A stretch of 64,000 nt of DNA from Erodium maritimum (GCA_963921825.1 OY997594.1:7755001-7819000); one strand, 5' to 3'; shown: positions 1-11,560, counted from the stretch's first letter. A program made the numbers and translations. Notes: a model not told the origin generated them from the letters alone.

Positions 1-289
1 AGAAAATTCTAATAACATGGTAGTTCATGATTTGATTATTTTTGGAATGTTAGGATTATTTAAGATTGGTGTCAAGGAAATAATGGATTGAAAATAATCG
101 GTTTTACAATTTTGTTTACCGGATGATATATAATCTATATATATGACCGGTCATTGGTTTTAATTGGTTTGATCGAATATATGACATTTAGCCTTTAAAT
201 TTGCACAACTTAATTCAACTTGATGACAATTCCAATAATATAAATGAAAATATAATCTCAATAATGAAAAACACTCTACCCTATGTTAC
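1..289. other. AT-rich intergenic sequence
   Basis: No coding signal or clear repeat end is visible. The stretch is AT-rich and ends at the first copy of the target-site duplication that brackets the LINE starting at 304. Confidence 0.6.
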
Positions 290-391
290 AATAGAAATAA
301 TAAAAATCATTCATGTGTAATGTTTAATGTTTAGCCAAATGCTATGAAAGTTCTGAGCCCCTCTTCTCACATGCTCTTTTTTTCGAGGTAA

Positions 392-1129
392 ATGAAGATG
401 GAACTTCCTTCTCGCTTTTTTTTTTTGTTTTTCCGTCTGAATATGATCAAGCTTCCTTCAGTAGCACCTCTACTTCCTTCCCCCACATCGTCCACCTCCA
501 TTACCTACACTCCTTCATCCCGTACTATTATTCAACATTGGCAGACCATTTCTTTGTCCCCCCCACCGCATCTCCTCATAAACTCACCGCCTCTACTTCC
601 ATCTCTCTCAATCACAAAACATCCTAAAATTGCTCTTTACTTCACCCATCAACAACATGTACTGGAGTCGATTTTGGGAGCTCGACCGAGATCCTATCGC
701 CATGTTTCAAGCTCCTATACAGACTCCACAGATGATAGTTCCACTTCGGAATCACTCGAGGACATCCAAACCAAGCTCATTAGGGTCTCCATCAGTGGGG
801 AACCAGATGAGTTTTTGGATGAGGACGACGTCACCATTAAGGTCCCGGCCAACATAATCCCAGCTATGGATGACTCGAGGTACAGATATGCCCTTGCCAA
901 CCGTCTTCTCGTCTACAAGAGGGTAACACCAAAAACCTTATCTGGTCTTATTGCCTCTACTTGGAATTTTGAGGGACTATTTTCTCAACCCCTCACGGAC
1001 CATATTATGGCTTTCTTCTTCCAGTCTCAAGCCTCTTTGGATGTGACTCGAGCTAAGGAGCAGTGGTCTTTTTATGGAGGTTGTTTCTCCTTACGCCATT
1101 GTCTTCGTGAACTCGGCTTGAATCACTAG
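392..1129 (+). pseudogene. LINE ORF1 N-terminal part, DUF4283-like
   Basis: A 245-codon open frame. The first 100 or so residues are rich in Ser, Pro and Thr. From about residue 140 to 235 the sequence follows the DUF4283 pattern of plant LINE ORF1 proteins: a YRYALANRLL segment, a TWN motif, LTDHIMAFFF, and a final EQWSFYGG. In the family this domain is thought to bind nucleic acid as part of the LINE ribonucleoprotein. The frame closes at 1129, earlier than a full ORF1, and later ORF1-like sequence is out of frame or broken. The methionine at 392 is only the longest possible start; MIKLPSVAP a little downstream is equally possible. A related domain occurs on the minus strand at 33235..33459 and on the plus strand near 46200..46440. 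Confidence 0.65.
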
Positions 1130-1671
1130 TGTTCAAGCGTGTCCACATGTCTATTAGAGCTTTTGACATTCTAGTGGAGGCTAGGACTTCTCAGATGCGA
1201 TAACTCTTTGTCTCACAACTAGGGAATGAAGTTGAGGTCACGACTTCGGCTTAACATACGGGTTGGATTTGAACACTTTCTTGAGCCCATTACTGTCCGG
1301 CTTCAATATCAAAAGCTCCTGGATTTTCGCTACCAATGCAGCCACCTGGATCATTCAAATGGATATTTCCTAGCGGTCATGTTAGAGATTGAACGACATG
1401 CAATAAAATTTTCCGACAACCTTCGGGCCTCAAGACGGATGGTTAGTTGAGGTCAGATTAGGAAACATCGTCGTCGTCACCACCGAGACCGTCCCTCACA
1501 ACTATAGGGGGAACATCCCTCATTTCTACCCAACCAATCATGGGATCACCCGGAGGACGCTCTCGGGATACGGCTCTCGGATCAGAACCAACACTCTATC
1601 GGGGATCAGATTCCCCAAATTAGAGATCGAAAGACTTTTGACCCACAATCTTGCCTTAGGAACAAAAAATT

Positions 1672-2196
1672 ATGCATGCAACGAAATTGGATTTGGGAGG
1701 ACGAAAAGGTATCAAGAAGGGATCAGTAGTATCTAACCTGGCTCTAGTACTTGTCCAACCTATAATCCTGCCCAACTCGGGCCAGTTGAGCATTACATGT
1801 AACATAGGTATGGACCCCGAACCAATGGCACAACCTACACCTCCCCCGTCACCATTTATACCAATACAACTAATCTCTCTATTGCAGCTGCCTAGACTCA
1901 AGGATGTGTCACCATCTAATGAGGGTTTGACAAAGCGCCCACTGAAGAACAAGAAAGGAGATCAAACTCTAAAATCATCCATAAGGAGGCCCCGTAGGTC
2001 CAAGAATTTGAAGGAGTTGGAAATGGATAAATCTAAGCGAGCAGTTGTCCTCAAAGACATAATAAAGAAGAGTGTGTTTGAACTAACAGATGTTGAACCA
2101 GATGCAATATACGGGTACCACCCATCATCCTTCAGAATATCGACGAAGGCTACCAAACGGCCTTGTCGGGAGCCATGTAGGTGGTACGTCGGGTGA
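1672..2196 (+). pseudogene. LINE ORF1 C-terminal-like basic region
   Basis: A 174-codon frame with a proline stretch (about residues 44-58) and a strongly basic tract around residues 85-120 (RRPRRSKNLKELEMDKSKR). This resembles the low-complexity tail that follows the zinc knuckle in plant LINE ORF1 proteins. It lies inside the TSD-bracketed element 304..2526, downstream of the DUF4283-like part. No zinc knuckle is visible. It is read as decayed ORF1 and not as a host gene. Confidence 0.4.
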
Positions 2197-2643
2197 GAAA
2201 GGCTTGGGATATCCTCCTCACCCCAAGAACAGGGCCTTATGGCCGGGTCATATCCCATGGGGAGACTTCTTTTGCCGGAAAACAAGCCGAGACCACCACC
2301 TTATTGGGTATTTAGATCATTTGTTTTGTTTTATTGTGCTTATTACATGTAGTCGATGTCCACCTCCTAATGTATACGGGAGGAGATGTCTATGTAGCCT
2401 AAGACGTCGTTACACCTATGTGCAATGGGAGTATCGGACTATAATCTCGGGTGTAAGGGATTTATCGTACGATGTATGGCTTCGAAGAGTTTACTTATGA
2501 TCAATGAAGTAGATCACTTTAAAAAAAATAGAAATAATAAGTGTTTTACATAACAAAGTATTTAGAGCGAAATTATAGATGTGATCCTAACTCTACAATC
2601 ACAACAAAGACCAACTAACATTATTCCATATTGTCATAAATAA

Positions 2644-2846
2644 GGGTTAATATCATAAAGCACCACACAAGTATACACGTTTTTCAAATAAGACACTAAG
2701 TTATGATTTTTTTCATGTGGCACACCTATGTATCAACAAACTTTGATAATTTGTTGGTACATAGGTGTGCCACATGAAAAAAATCGTAACTTAATGTGTT
2801 ATTTGAAAAACATGTATACCTATGTGGTGTTTTATGATATTAACCA
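2644..2846. mobile_element. Mutator-type foldback MITE (203 bp)
   Basis: Almost the whole element is one inverted repeat of two arms of about 100 bp. The outer ends are GGGTTAATATC and, on the opposite strand, TGGTTAATATC. The perfect 9-bp direct repeat CATAAATAA flanks it at 2635..2643 and 2847..2855. A 9-bp TSD with long terminal inverted repeats is typical of Mutator-like elements. There is no coding capacity. The low divergence between the arms suggests a fairly recent insertion or preserved pairing. Confidence 0.85.
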
Positions 2847-2914
2847 CATAAATAATATAGGAAAATTTTCGCCTCATTACACTGGGAAAATTTATTTTAA
2901 ATATAATACCCTAA

Positions 2915-3990
2915 TTTTTTTTTTCTCCAATCCTTGAAATTTTTGTTTTTAACTTAGTATCCGCCAAACAGTCTTGACCCACGAACAATACATAACCATG
3001 AGAAATATAAGGTAGGGCAACACAAGATTGCCCTCGGGACCACACCAAACTCGCAACCTCCAACCAACGGTGATCCCAACATCCATACACCACCAAACAC
3101 AAGGACCATGCTGAATTAATAGTCATATCTCAATTGTCATGACAATCTATCGGCGGCCAACACAAGAAACTGACAACCCCGAAATGGGAGAAATCGGTAC
3201 CAACACTATCGGAAGACCAAGCAAACGATGGTCGTACTCGACAATAAGGAAAAGTCAAAAATACCTCTAAACGAATCAAACCTCGAGCGCATCACCAAAG
3301 CTTTAGTAGCAGCTGCCGCATCAAACACCTCCACATGAACGGGAGAGGACCACCAGAGCCAACACTGTGTGAAAGCCGACGCCCACACACCAACCATCCC
3401 CAACCTCACATCCCAGATTTGAAACTTTCAGATTGAAACCCCACCACTCCAGACCAAACGTTCGCCGGCCAGCACCAGACGCGAAACCACATCTCTAAAT
3501 GACGGAGTAAAATGAAGGAGCATGAGGAGTGTCAGACCTGGAGTCGAGAACTGAGATGCGAGAACGACAAGGTGGAGATTGATTATTCACTTCAGCTCTT
3601 CCCAGTACGCCGCAGAGAAACAAGTACGGCCAACACTGGACGTCTGACTACCTCTAAAGCAAGACGTCACCATCGACGCATCTGGAAACGAACACCTGAG
3701 AGTTGAAGCCTGCTCTGTTTCACGACCGACCAAAACGCACCATGGATCTGAGACGAGACCATGAGAAAAAAAAAACTAGTCGGCGGCTATCAAGAGTCAC
3801 TGGAACCAAACCAACATAGGGGGAGTGGTAGAGGGGGAAGAGAGGAAGGAGAAGAGGACCCCGTTGCCGACGTCTAGGGTCGGAGCCAACGTCCATTACC
3901 GACGGAGAACGACGATTGCATTGAAAAGTCTAGGGTTTTAAGAGTTTGTTTTAGGTGGGAGAGAAACTGTCCGGGGTTGAGAGATTATTA
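2915..3990 (-). mobile_element. LINE-like relic, minus strand
   Basis: A T-run at 2915..2924 reads as a poly(A) tail on the minus strand. The body is moderately GC-rich and non-coding, with short broken frames. The right end (about 3925..3990) reads on the minus strand as a CT-rich leader containing CCCTAGAC, like the leaders of the other LINE-like copies here. No TSD was found, so the ends are approximate. It is assigned by resemblance to the copies at 54996..56432 and 58169..62654. Confidence 0.45.
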
Positions 3991-5390
3991 AATCGTTCGA
4001 CGGAAAGAGACAAATCAAGAATGGACAAGCAAAGAAGGAGAATTAAACTTTATAATTATCAGAGTTTTACGTGTTTAGGATTGGTCGTTATTGTCTTTAT
4101 CATCATTCTCATCGACCCACACAATCGACCGTCTTCCAACAACCGTGGACGCTATCCTTCTTATTGATTTCGGGCCGGAACTCACCAATGCTCCCGGCCT
4201 TGGTCAATCATGATGTTAGTAAGATGTTGATGAAGGGTTATGGTGATAAGAAAATATCACCATGCTTGAGCAATATAAGACAAAGCATTTCATGTCTTCA
4301 AAGTTCAAAATAAAATAATGGAGAAAAAGAACAACAGTGAAGACAAATCAGCCTATATTGGCGTGCACGTCTCAATACGCCATTTTTAGAGGAAACGAAA
4401 AGAAGGTGAATCTTTTTTCGTAAAACCTTTTTGCATTGCATGAGAGTGTAGGGTGTATCTCCTCCCACGTAAATAATCTCTGCCCCATGCCTTCTTGTAC
4501 CCCGCTTCTCACATTTTTCACACCCTACAGGCAGCCTATGCCCAATAAAATAACTCTACTATTATATTAATATATATTTTCTTGAAAAAACTTTAAAAAC
4601 AGACTGTTATTTAACTATCAATATAAAAAAAATTATAACAAATTTGATTAGCAAATATGTACGGTATATTTAAAGTAATTATCCATATTAATACTTTTTT
4701 GTTAAAAAAATAACGGAAAATGTTTAAAAAACTCATAAAACTAATAAATCTACGTATAGTTTTTGAGTTAAAATAATCATATGACAGTTAGTTGTTAGAG
4801 TTTTTTCTAATGATTTATGTGATTTCTAACGAAAAATATTATTTTCTAACAATTTTTCCTAAGTCTATTGTGTTAACTTGACCGATTAATTAGTTTATAG
4901 TTAGATTTTGAAGTATACATTCTTATTACAATATAAGTTCTTGATGTTACTCCTATTTTCTTTTAATAAAAATTACACTTTAACCTTTCATTATATTAAA
5001 ATATAAAGTTTTGAAATAGAAATATAGTTTTGAAGGAAAATGCCAATTTTGTTAATAAGTTTTCTTCTTTAAAAAAATTAACCGATATTTTATTGACTTT
5101 TTTGATTGATCCACTTTACTTTTGACTTTCTAAAATTATAATATTTATGTATAGAAAGAGGACCTCATTGAACTTTGGGTCCATCCATAGCCATTGCCCT
5201 ACCGGCGGAGCCTAGAGTTAGCAACAATGCTTTCAAAACAGTACACTTGTCGCTTGATGTGGATAGTAGTTTATAATGTGGCATGTTTAATCTGCATAAA
5301 ATATGTTTGATGCCAACAGAATATATATTGTGGCTTTGTCCCTAGCAAGGTATATTAATTGATAATCAGTTTAAAGAAAATAACACCGAG
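3991..5390. other. intergenic, AT-rich, no gene recognised
   Basis: Short frames near 3955..4313 do not resemble a known family. From about 4560 to 5160 the sequence is very AT-rich with many T- and A-runs. The right limit is the first copy of the TSD (CATTAATTTT, 5391..5400) of the next LINE. Nothing else is supported. Confidence 0.5.
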
Positions 5391-5400
5391 CATTAATTTT

Positions 5401-6874
5401 GTTTTTTTAACGAAGGGTGTAATATTATAACTCTTTAAAATCGATTACATTGATTTATATTGAGGAACATGTTTCTCGATCACGGAAGGTCAGTATGAAT
5501 GAACAATGCTTTACTGATGTCGTCCTCTTCAGCGCTCCAACAGTTGCGCTCCCTAGGGTAACGGGTGATGGAACTTCAACATCCCGCACCCCCGGATGTG
5601 GGCGTCCTCCACCTCTAAACCCACCACGCACTCGGGGCAGGTGGTCAGCAATCGAATCAGCAGAGAGTTGATCGCCCTCCGACCCCTGCCGAATATTCCA
5701 GTGTACAAAAGACACCAGGTTTAGAGTGGACCGCCAAGGGAGGCCTATCGCGGACGGAAAGCTGGTGTCCCTAGTAAGAAATTGGAGACCCGGGTTAGGT
5801 ATCAGGTCCATTGTCATGTCGGTTCCCCTTCCTCGAGACAACCTCGCCTCAGGTATCGGGTCCAATGTCAGCGCACTTGAAGCAACTCCCTCCAAGAGCC
5901 CTTGTAGTGCAACGCCATCTTGGCAATCCCCCGGTGATCTCTGCTCCATCGAAGCAAGACGGGATGGTTGGGACTCTCGCCGTCTCACACGGGGACGAGG
6001 CTCTCTCGCCAGTTTATACCGCAGCAAGCCCCCTCCAATATGCAGGTAGGTGGCTCTGAGGATACCGGAGTGAGGGCGACGACCTAACCAACCTTCGTGC
6101 ATCATCCTCCTTCTCACCATCCAGCGCGTCTCTCATTGAGGCCAAAGACGGAGAGCCCCCGACCCCACAAGCAGGCCAGGGAACATCCTTACCGCAGGGT
6201 ATCCAAACCCTAACTTGCCTTCGCACCTAGCCTCACCGAGAAAACGTGGAAGTGACCTCCATCGTCCTCATCCTCCACCCATACGCGTCACAGTTGAAGC
6301 ATTGGGATCGGGCCCGTACTGTCGTGATCGTGGAGTACACCGACCACACCGTCACATCCTGAGTGATCCCCCCACATTGGTTTCGAGAGGGAACAAACCT
6401 CGGAACCCTAGAACCACAGTCGTCCACCCTCGGCACCAGAGCAAGGTCATGGTTAGCCCGGGCAGGCAGGCTAGGGTTCAGGTGGGGCGGGACCACCCCA
6501 TAGCTTTGAGAAGAAGTTACCTTTGGGCGTCGTATCAGGTCTACTGGACGCGAGGCAGAACGTCTCACCGACAATAGCATTGAAGGGCGTGAAAATGGAG
6601 AGACCTTAGGAGGATAGGACCGACCCAAAGTGAAGGAGGAAGAAGAAGAAGATGAGGACGAAGGCAGCCATCCCCACCGATATATATCCCCTACACCAGG
6701 CGTGGTCTACGAGAGAGTCGACCGGATGGGACAAGGGGACACCGGGGCGGCGCGACCAACAGACTCAGCCCCATTTGGCGATTGGGCAGGGTGCATGACA
6801 GCGACTGCGGCAGGAGAAAGCATCATATCGCGACTAGGGCGAGGTTCTCAACGAGAGAGAGAGAGAGAGAGTAC
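5401..6874 (-). mobile_element. LINE-type insertion, minus strand, with TSD
   Basis: The left end carries a T-run at 5403..5409, a poly(A) tail on the minus strand. The flanks are CATTAATTTT (5391..5400) and CATTAGTTTT (6875..6884), a 9-of-10 direct repeat. The right end is a GA-repeat, so the minus-strand transcript would begin with CTCTCT, as expected of a leader. The body is GC-rich with long overlapping frames on both strands (for example 5455..6120 minus). None has a recognisable reverse transcriptase or endonuclease motif. At 1.47 kb it is far shorter than a complete LINE. The open frames are probably GC-driven or decayed ORF1. Confidence 0.6.
6853..6871. repeat. (GA)n microsatellite
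   Basis: About nine GA units at the leader end of the LINE-type insertion 5401..6874. Confidence 0.9.
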
Positions 6875-6930
6875 CATTAGTTTTTGTGTGGGCTATGAGT
6901 AACAAAGGATGAAAATAAAAATAACAATGT

Positions 6931-7995
6931 ATGTACTATGTTAGGGTTTCAAAACCTCAAGTCCAAACGACGGCTTCCCTTTGGAGACGTACTGCTTTTC
7001 CGTCGGTATGGCGCCCATCCTCTCCTGCTCGTCCGCTGCCCATAAGATTCATCACTACCCAATCCCTATCCTCCCCGATTTCCCCAATCTCACCCTCAAC
7101 TCCCATCACCACGATCACGCTCTCGCCGACATCGCATGTTCCCTTTACAATTGTTTTTAGGGGTTCTCTCCTGCTACTGTCTCTTACCCGATTGATTTCG
7201 GCGACAATTCTCTAAAGCCTCTACCGCCGTCCCTAAAGTTGCATCTGTCGCCACCTTTGAAGTTGCCAAACAGTCAAGTCTATAGGAAAGAGATTTTTAA
7301 GTTTGATTTTTTCTAAAATTATAATTATATTTAATGATGTTGTGTATTTGTTACATTTATTTTTTTAGTATAGAGTTTGTCTAACGAATTTAAAATTTAT
7401 TATCTTGTGCTTTTATGGTAGAAGGACTTAAAGCAGAAAGGTAAAGGGAAAGCAGGCTAGTGTTACACTCGTACAACTAAGCTGAAGAAGGTACCGGAGC
7501 TGTTTGGTATCCTAGACCAACCTCATCAGCTGTTGAAGGAAGAGGACGATAAAGGTGTAGCTGACAGCAACCATCAGGCAAAGGCTTCTTAATAGCCTCG
7601 CCAGAAGATATGATAGCCCCAGGGAAGGGGGGGGGGGGGGGGGGGATGGCCCTGACGCCTCCCTCAGAAGACCTGAGATGGTCAGGGCTGGACTATCTCG
7701 GGAAGACAACCAGAACATCACCTTATCTTCCCGTTCTTTTTTGGTATTTGTTTATTAAGTTGAACGTTTATGTTTTGTTGGACTGTTTAGTTTCTCTGTA
7801 TATTTTCTACATTTTTGAAATGTTGGTAAGAGGATGTCCTCATGTTTTGTCTACGATGCAAAGTAGACTAATTTTATGGGTCCATGAGCACCAGGTCCGT
7901 TTCGATGCACCTGGACTATATTCTGGAGCCCGGGTAATTCCCACTATGTAATATTTGATTGGCAATAATGCAGCTCCTCATTTACTCGTTTCAAA
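6931..7995 (+). mobile_element. LINE-like relic, plus strand
   Basis: The 5' part (about 7121..7260) closely matches 10861..11010: both have CCTGCTACTG, GATTGAT, GACGATAATTCTCT or similar, and CCGCCGTCCCTAAA in the same order. The 3' part ends in TTTCAAAAAT near 7990, like other LINE tails here. No reverse transcriptase sequence is seen. No TSD was identified, so both ends are estimates. Confidence 0.45.
7627..7645. repeat. G19 homopolymer
   Basis: Nineteen G in a row inside the relic 6931..7995. Runs this long are prone to length error in sequencing. Confidence 0.9.
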
Positions 7996-8300
7996 AATAT
8001 ATATTATAAAATGTATATCTCATATTAATATATAGTATATGCGTATTGATTCCTCTAAAAAAAAATAATGCAAGTCATCAAATTATATAATGTCATAGAA
8101 AGAATTTCTTTATATCAAACCCTTCAGTTATTTATTTATTTTGAGTGTAATACGAGATAATATATTAAATAATAAACGTTCAATTTAAAAAGGACAAACC
8201 CAAATAACAGAAGGTAAAATATTGAATAAACGGTCCTAACATTATAAGACCAAACTGAATATAAAGATGCTCAAGTAACTGAATCACTCCATAGAAGCGT
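7996..8300. other. AT-rich spacer
   Basis: AT-rich sequence with no coding signal between two element relics. Confidence 0.5.
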
Positions 8301-9410
8301 TCAGGAGCTAACGCTGCGGTAGCTTCACGAGACACCGATACAATAGAACTGAATTGGGAGCTAGGAAGAGCTGACCCATTTCCGGGAAGGTATTGTGGCA
8401 GACTAAGAACTCTTTCGGGTTGCCAGCGTGCGTCGTCCTCCCTGAAATGATAGAGTGGGGATCCAAAAACACGAGATTACTAGCTTTCGAGGTGGTAGGA
8501 GAGTATCGTGCCATAACTTGGTGGAACCACTGCCACCTTAGGTCCAGCGGGGCGGTGTTGCTAGCCGACCCCCATTGTACCACGAAATCCTCATTGATAG
8601 AGGTGAGGGGGCTTGTAGCTCCCTGCCGTTGATCGAGACGCCTCTTCGAAATGTGTAGATCTCTCTAACTCCATGTCCTTCCCTCAGTGAGTTCCTGGAC
8701 CAGCTCCACCCTGCTAAGTCTCAAAAATCAGGCTCATCGGACCATAATTCTCCATGGGCTTCCTTAGTGGTTCGGAAACCCTAGGGGAATGGATCGTGTA
8801 CAAGCGCCACCAACTAGAAACAGTCTCCGTTCCAATCGACTCCGTTCCGACCTCCTTTGTATGCTACGACTCCATCATATAATAATCATCGTTGCCCCCG
8901 CTCCTCCTTAGTTGGATCTCAAGGAAGCCATCCCCTCTGCCAGCCAGACGCTCCGCATCCCCTTCCTCCGATCCTTTCTCCTCCATCGATCCCCTGCCAA
9001 GGTTGCCATGTCGGTGCTCCCCTAGGTCCCTCGTTTTTCGGGGTCATCGAGGCAGAGTCCCTATCACCGAGGTACGTCGGACGATACCTCTCGGCCTTCC
9101 CAGAAGAGATCCTTAGCATATCCGACCACCTCTCGCCCATAGAACCAGAGATGACCATTGTCCCATCACTGCCTGAGTGGAGAACACCAGACCCGACCCC
9201 ACCGTTGATGCAACACCGGCCCGAGGTGGAGACATAGAACGGGGAGGAGGGGCCACTGCATGTAAGGCCGAAGGAGAAGACGCAAGGGACAAGCACCGCC
9301 TGTCACTGTCGCCATCTCGTCTCTTATCGCTGCTTGAACGTTGTAGAACACCATTCACCACCGTTTACAAGGTTCGCTACAAACCCTAACTTCTCGTAGC
9401 GAGAGTAAAG
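8301..9410 (-). mobile_element. GC-rich LINE-like relic, probably minus strand
   Basis: The right end reads on the minus strand as a leader with AGTTAGGGTTTGTAG, followed by GC-rich sequence with overlapping open frames on both strands (8857..9237 plus, 8919..9296 minus). No domain was recognised in any of them. Base composition and layout resemble 5401..6874. The 3' end is not evident, so the left limit is an estimate. Confidence 0.35.
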
Positions 9411-9790
9411 GCGAGTACATCATCACACTAGCAATAAGGAGATTACCTGATACAAACTTATTATATGATACAAATAACAAGTTCATCTAGATATTAAATC
9501 ATATGATACACCCATATACTATAGGATAGTTTAATAGTAAATATAAATTCAAAATTATGCATATTGATAATTCATGTATTTATTTTAAATCTAAGCCATC
9601 TATTACATTTTATCTGATAATTTTATATAAAAAATAATAATATGTATTATAACTATTATTTCTTAAAGAAAAATGATTATAAAAGAGTAAATCCTTTTTA
9701 TTAAGATATTTAAACATTTTGAAAGGCTCCTCAAATCAGAGACACTCTTCCATTCAATAAAAATAACACGTCTTTTACTTAAAGTTATCT
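9411..9790. other. AT-rich intergenic sequence
   Basis: Very AT-rich, no gene or repeat end seen. Confidence 0.5.
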
Positions 9791-10245
9791 AACTTGAAGC
9801 CAATTTATTACAACCCAACAATGAATGAAAGAGAATATAAACTAATTGTTATAAACAAACTTGATTTTCCTAACATTAAGCGCAGAAAAAAGGGTCTTGA
9901 AACCCAAATCTCTCCAACAAAAAGCACAATAAGGAAAAGAAACATCACGGCGAAGTTGAACAAAAACTACACGATAAACCAACCAAAAAATACTAGTTAC
10001 CACCAAAAAACACCGAACAACCTCGGCCCAACCAAAAAGAACTAAATCAGTGACTCCTAGCAATCAACAACATCAAATCTTCACCACGACGAGAATAAAG
10101 ATGAGTAAACTGATCTGTGACTAACACCACAAGCGATCGAGATCTGTAAATGAAAAAACTATCACTGGAAAATGAACACTCCAAGAACCGGAAGACCAAA
10201 ACCTTCAATAGAAGGATCAAGATCCTAACCCACTTAACATCTTAC
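9791..10245 (-). mobile_element. short LINE-like 3'-UTR relic
   Basis: CCTAACATTAAGCGCAGAA here resembles CTAACATTAAGCACAACT near 12590 and GTTAACATGAAGAGCAGAA near 12738. On the minus strand these would be parts of one LINE 3' region. No ends or TSD are visible. Confidence 0.35.
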
Positions 10246-10738
10246 TTTTCTTGTCCAAGTTAAATAATATGATCTAGTACATGATTTGTGATAAGTATGT
10301 ATCTAACTCTACAAAAGATTAGGGAGTATCTATAAAGAAAAGCTAATTTACATTATATGTGCACTTTTTTACACAAAAATACTTTTATACGCATTTTTAG
10401 TAATGGAGAATAACAAATTTGATGGACAAAAAAAGCGAATTACAAAATGATTTGATGGGCAATTTGATAAGGAATCGTATACTTTGTTTTCAATAATTTC
10501 TGAAATAAATCATTGAGTTAATCGATGGGGTGATTATACAAGTAAAGTCTTTTTTTACATACAAAGCTACTCATTTTTAATGCTCGATAAAGATAATACT
10601 GAGAGCGACCCATTGGATTCAATTGAAGCCCACTTCTTAATACATTATGACTTAACCTAACAATCACCTGATTAAAAGCCGCGTAATCAACACAACAAAA
10701 AGTAGTAATTTTTAATATAATCAGTACCAACACAAATG
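10246..10738. other. AT-rich intergenic sequence
   Basis: No gene recognised. The stretch ends at the first TSD copy of the element 10754..11560. Confidence 0.5.
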
Positions 10739-10753
10739 AACTTCATGAAACGA

Positions 10754-11560
10754 AATTCTCGAGCAGAAGAGGAAACAAACACGATTAGATGTAATTTTTT
10801 CAAGTCCTCATATTTGATACATGAGAGAAAGTACGGGTTTTTTAGACGATATCGTATTTTTCGGTGTCGTTGTCGACATCGCCTATTCTTTTTTCAATTG
10901 TTTTCGGGAGGTTCTCGCCTGCTACTGCCTCTTCCTCGATTGATCTCGACGATAATTCTCTGAAGCCTCCACCGCCGTCCCTAAAACCGCATCCGCCATC
11001 GTCTCTAAAACCGTCGTTGGCACGTACTTCTCTCTGGCCTCCACCACCGCACCTTCCTCGACCCCTCTCTCGATTCTGGATCTGGTTAATCGAATGAGTC
11101 TTTTTTTATTTTATATAGTTTTATCTTTGTAGTGAAAAAAACTTTGTCTCCTATTGAAATCAATGATCGCATGTTTGGTTTAATACATCGAATGGAGCAT
11201 TAAGGCTACACCTTGAGCAACAATCATTGGTTTCGTCATAGTTTAGTTTTATTTTCAGTTCTCCTTCAAATCAATAATCGCAGGTTCGGTTTAATACAAC
11301 GAATGGAGCATGGAGGCTACACCTTGAGCAACAATCATTGGTTTCGTCCTAGTTCAGTTTTATTTTCAGTTCGCCTTTATGGCTCTTCCAACACCGGTTG
11401 TACCAGATTATTTGTCTTAGAGTTTTTTTGTAAAGAGACCTACTAAGGCTCTGTACTATATAATGACTCTTTTCTATTTCGTGGCCAGGGACTTTCTCCT
11501 GACACACTTATTTATAACTGATATTTAAATTAATAAAATTGTAACTTTCATCCCTAAAAA
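10754..11560 (+). mobile_element. short LINE-type insertion, plus strand, with 15-bp TSD
   Basis: A perfect direct repeat AACTTCATGAAACGA lies at 10739..10753 and 11561..11575, directly after an A-run that ends the element. The 5' half is a CT-rich leader that matches the leader at 7121..7260. The 3' half is AT-rich 3'-UTR-like sequence with a two-copy 111-bp tandem repeat. There is no ORF1 or ORF2. The intact TSD and tail show it was inserted as an already short RNA and not shortened afterwards. Confidence 0.75.
11160..11381 (+). repeat. two-copy 111-bp tandem repeat
   Basis: Copies at 11160..11270 and 11271..11381 share GAATGGAGCAT, GGCTACACCTTGAGCAAC and ATTTTCAGTT at a spacing of 111 bp. 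The repeat lies in the 3' region of the LINE-type insertion 10754..11560. The period is a multiple of three, which explains a 77-codon frame here that should not be read as a gene. Confidence 0.8.

Larger units (their letters stand above)
304..2526 (+). mobile_element. LINE (non-LTR) copy, ORF1-bearing, without ORF2
   Basis: The element is bracketed by the 14-bp direct repeat AATAGAAATAATAA at 290..303 and 2527..2540. A short A-run at 2521..2528 marks the 3' end, so it is a plus-strand retroposed insertion. The first half encodes a DUF4283-like ORF1 piece (392..1129) and the middle a basic, proline-containing region (1672..2196). After about 2200 there is 3'-UTR-like sequence. No endonuclease or reverse transcriptase motif is visible. 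A full plant L1 is usually 5-7 kb, so this 2.2-kb copy is internally shortened although both ends look intact. The A of the tail makes the exact junction uncertain by 1-2 bases. Confidence 0.75.

Noticed and set aside
3206-3409. 67-codon minus frame as a small protein gene
   Set aside because: It sits in a LINE-like relic, with no domain and no neighbouring promoter.
8857-9296. 126-codon frames on both strands
   Set aside because: Mutually overlapping frames in a GC-rich relic, without domain or promoter.
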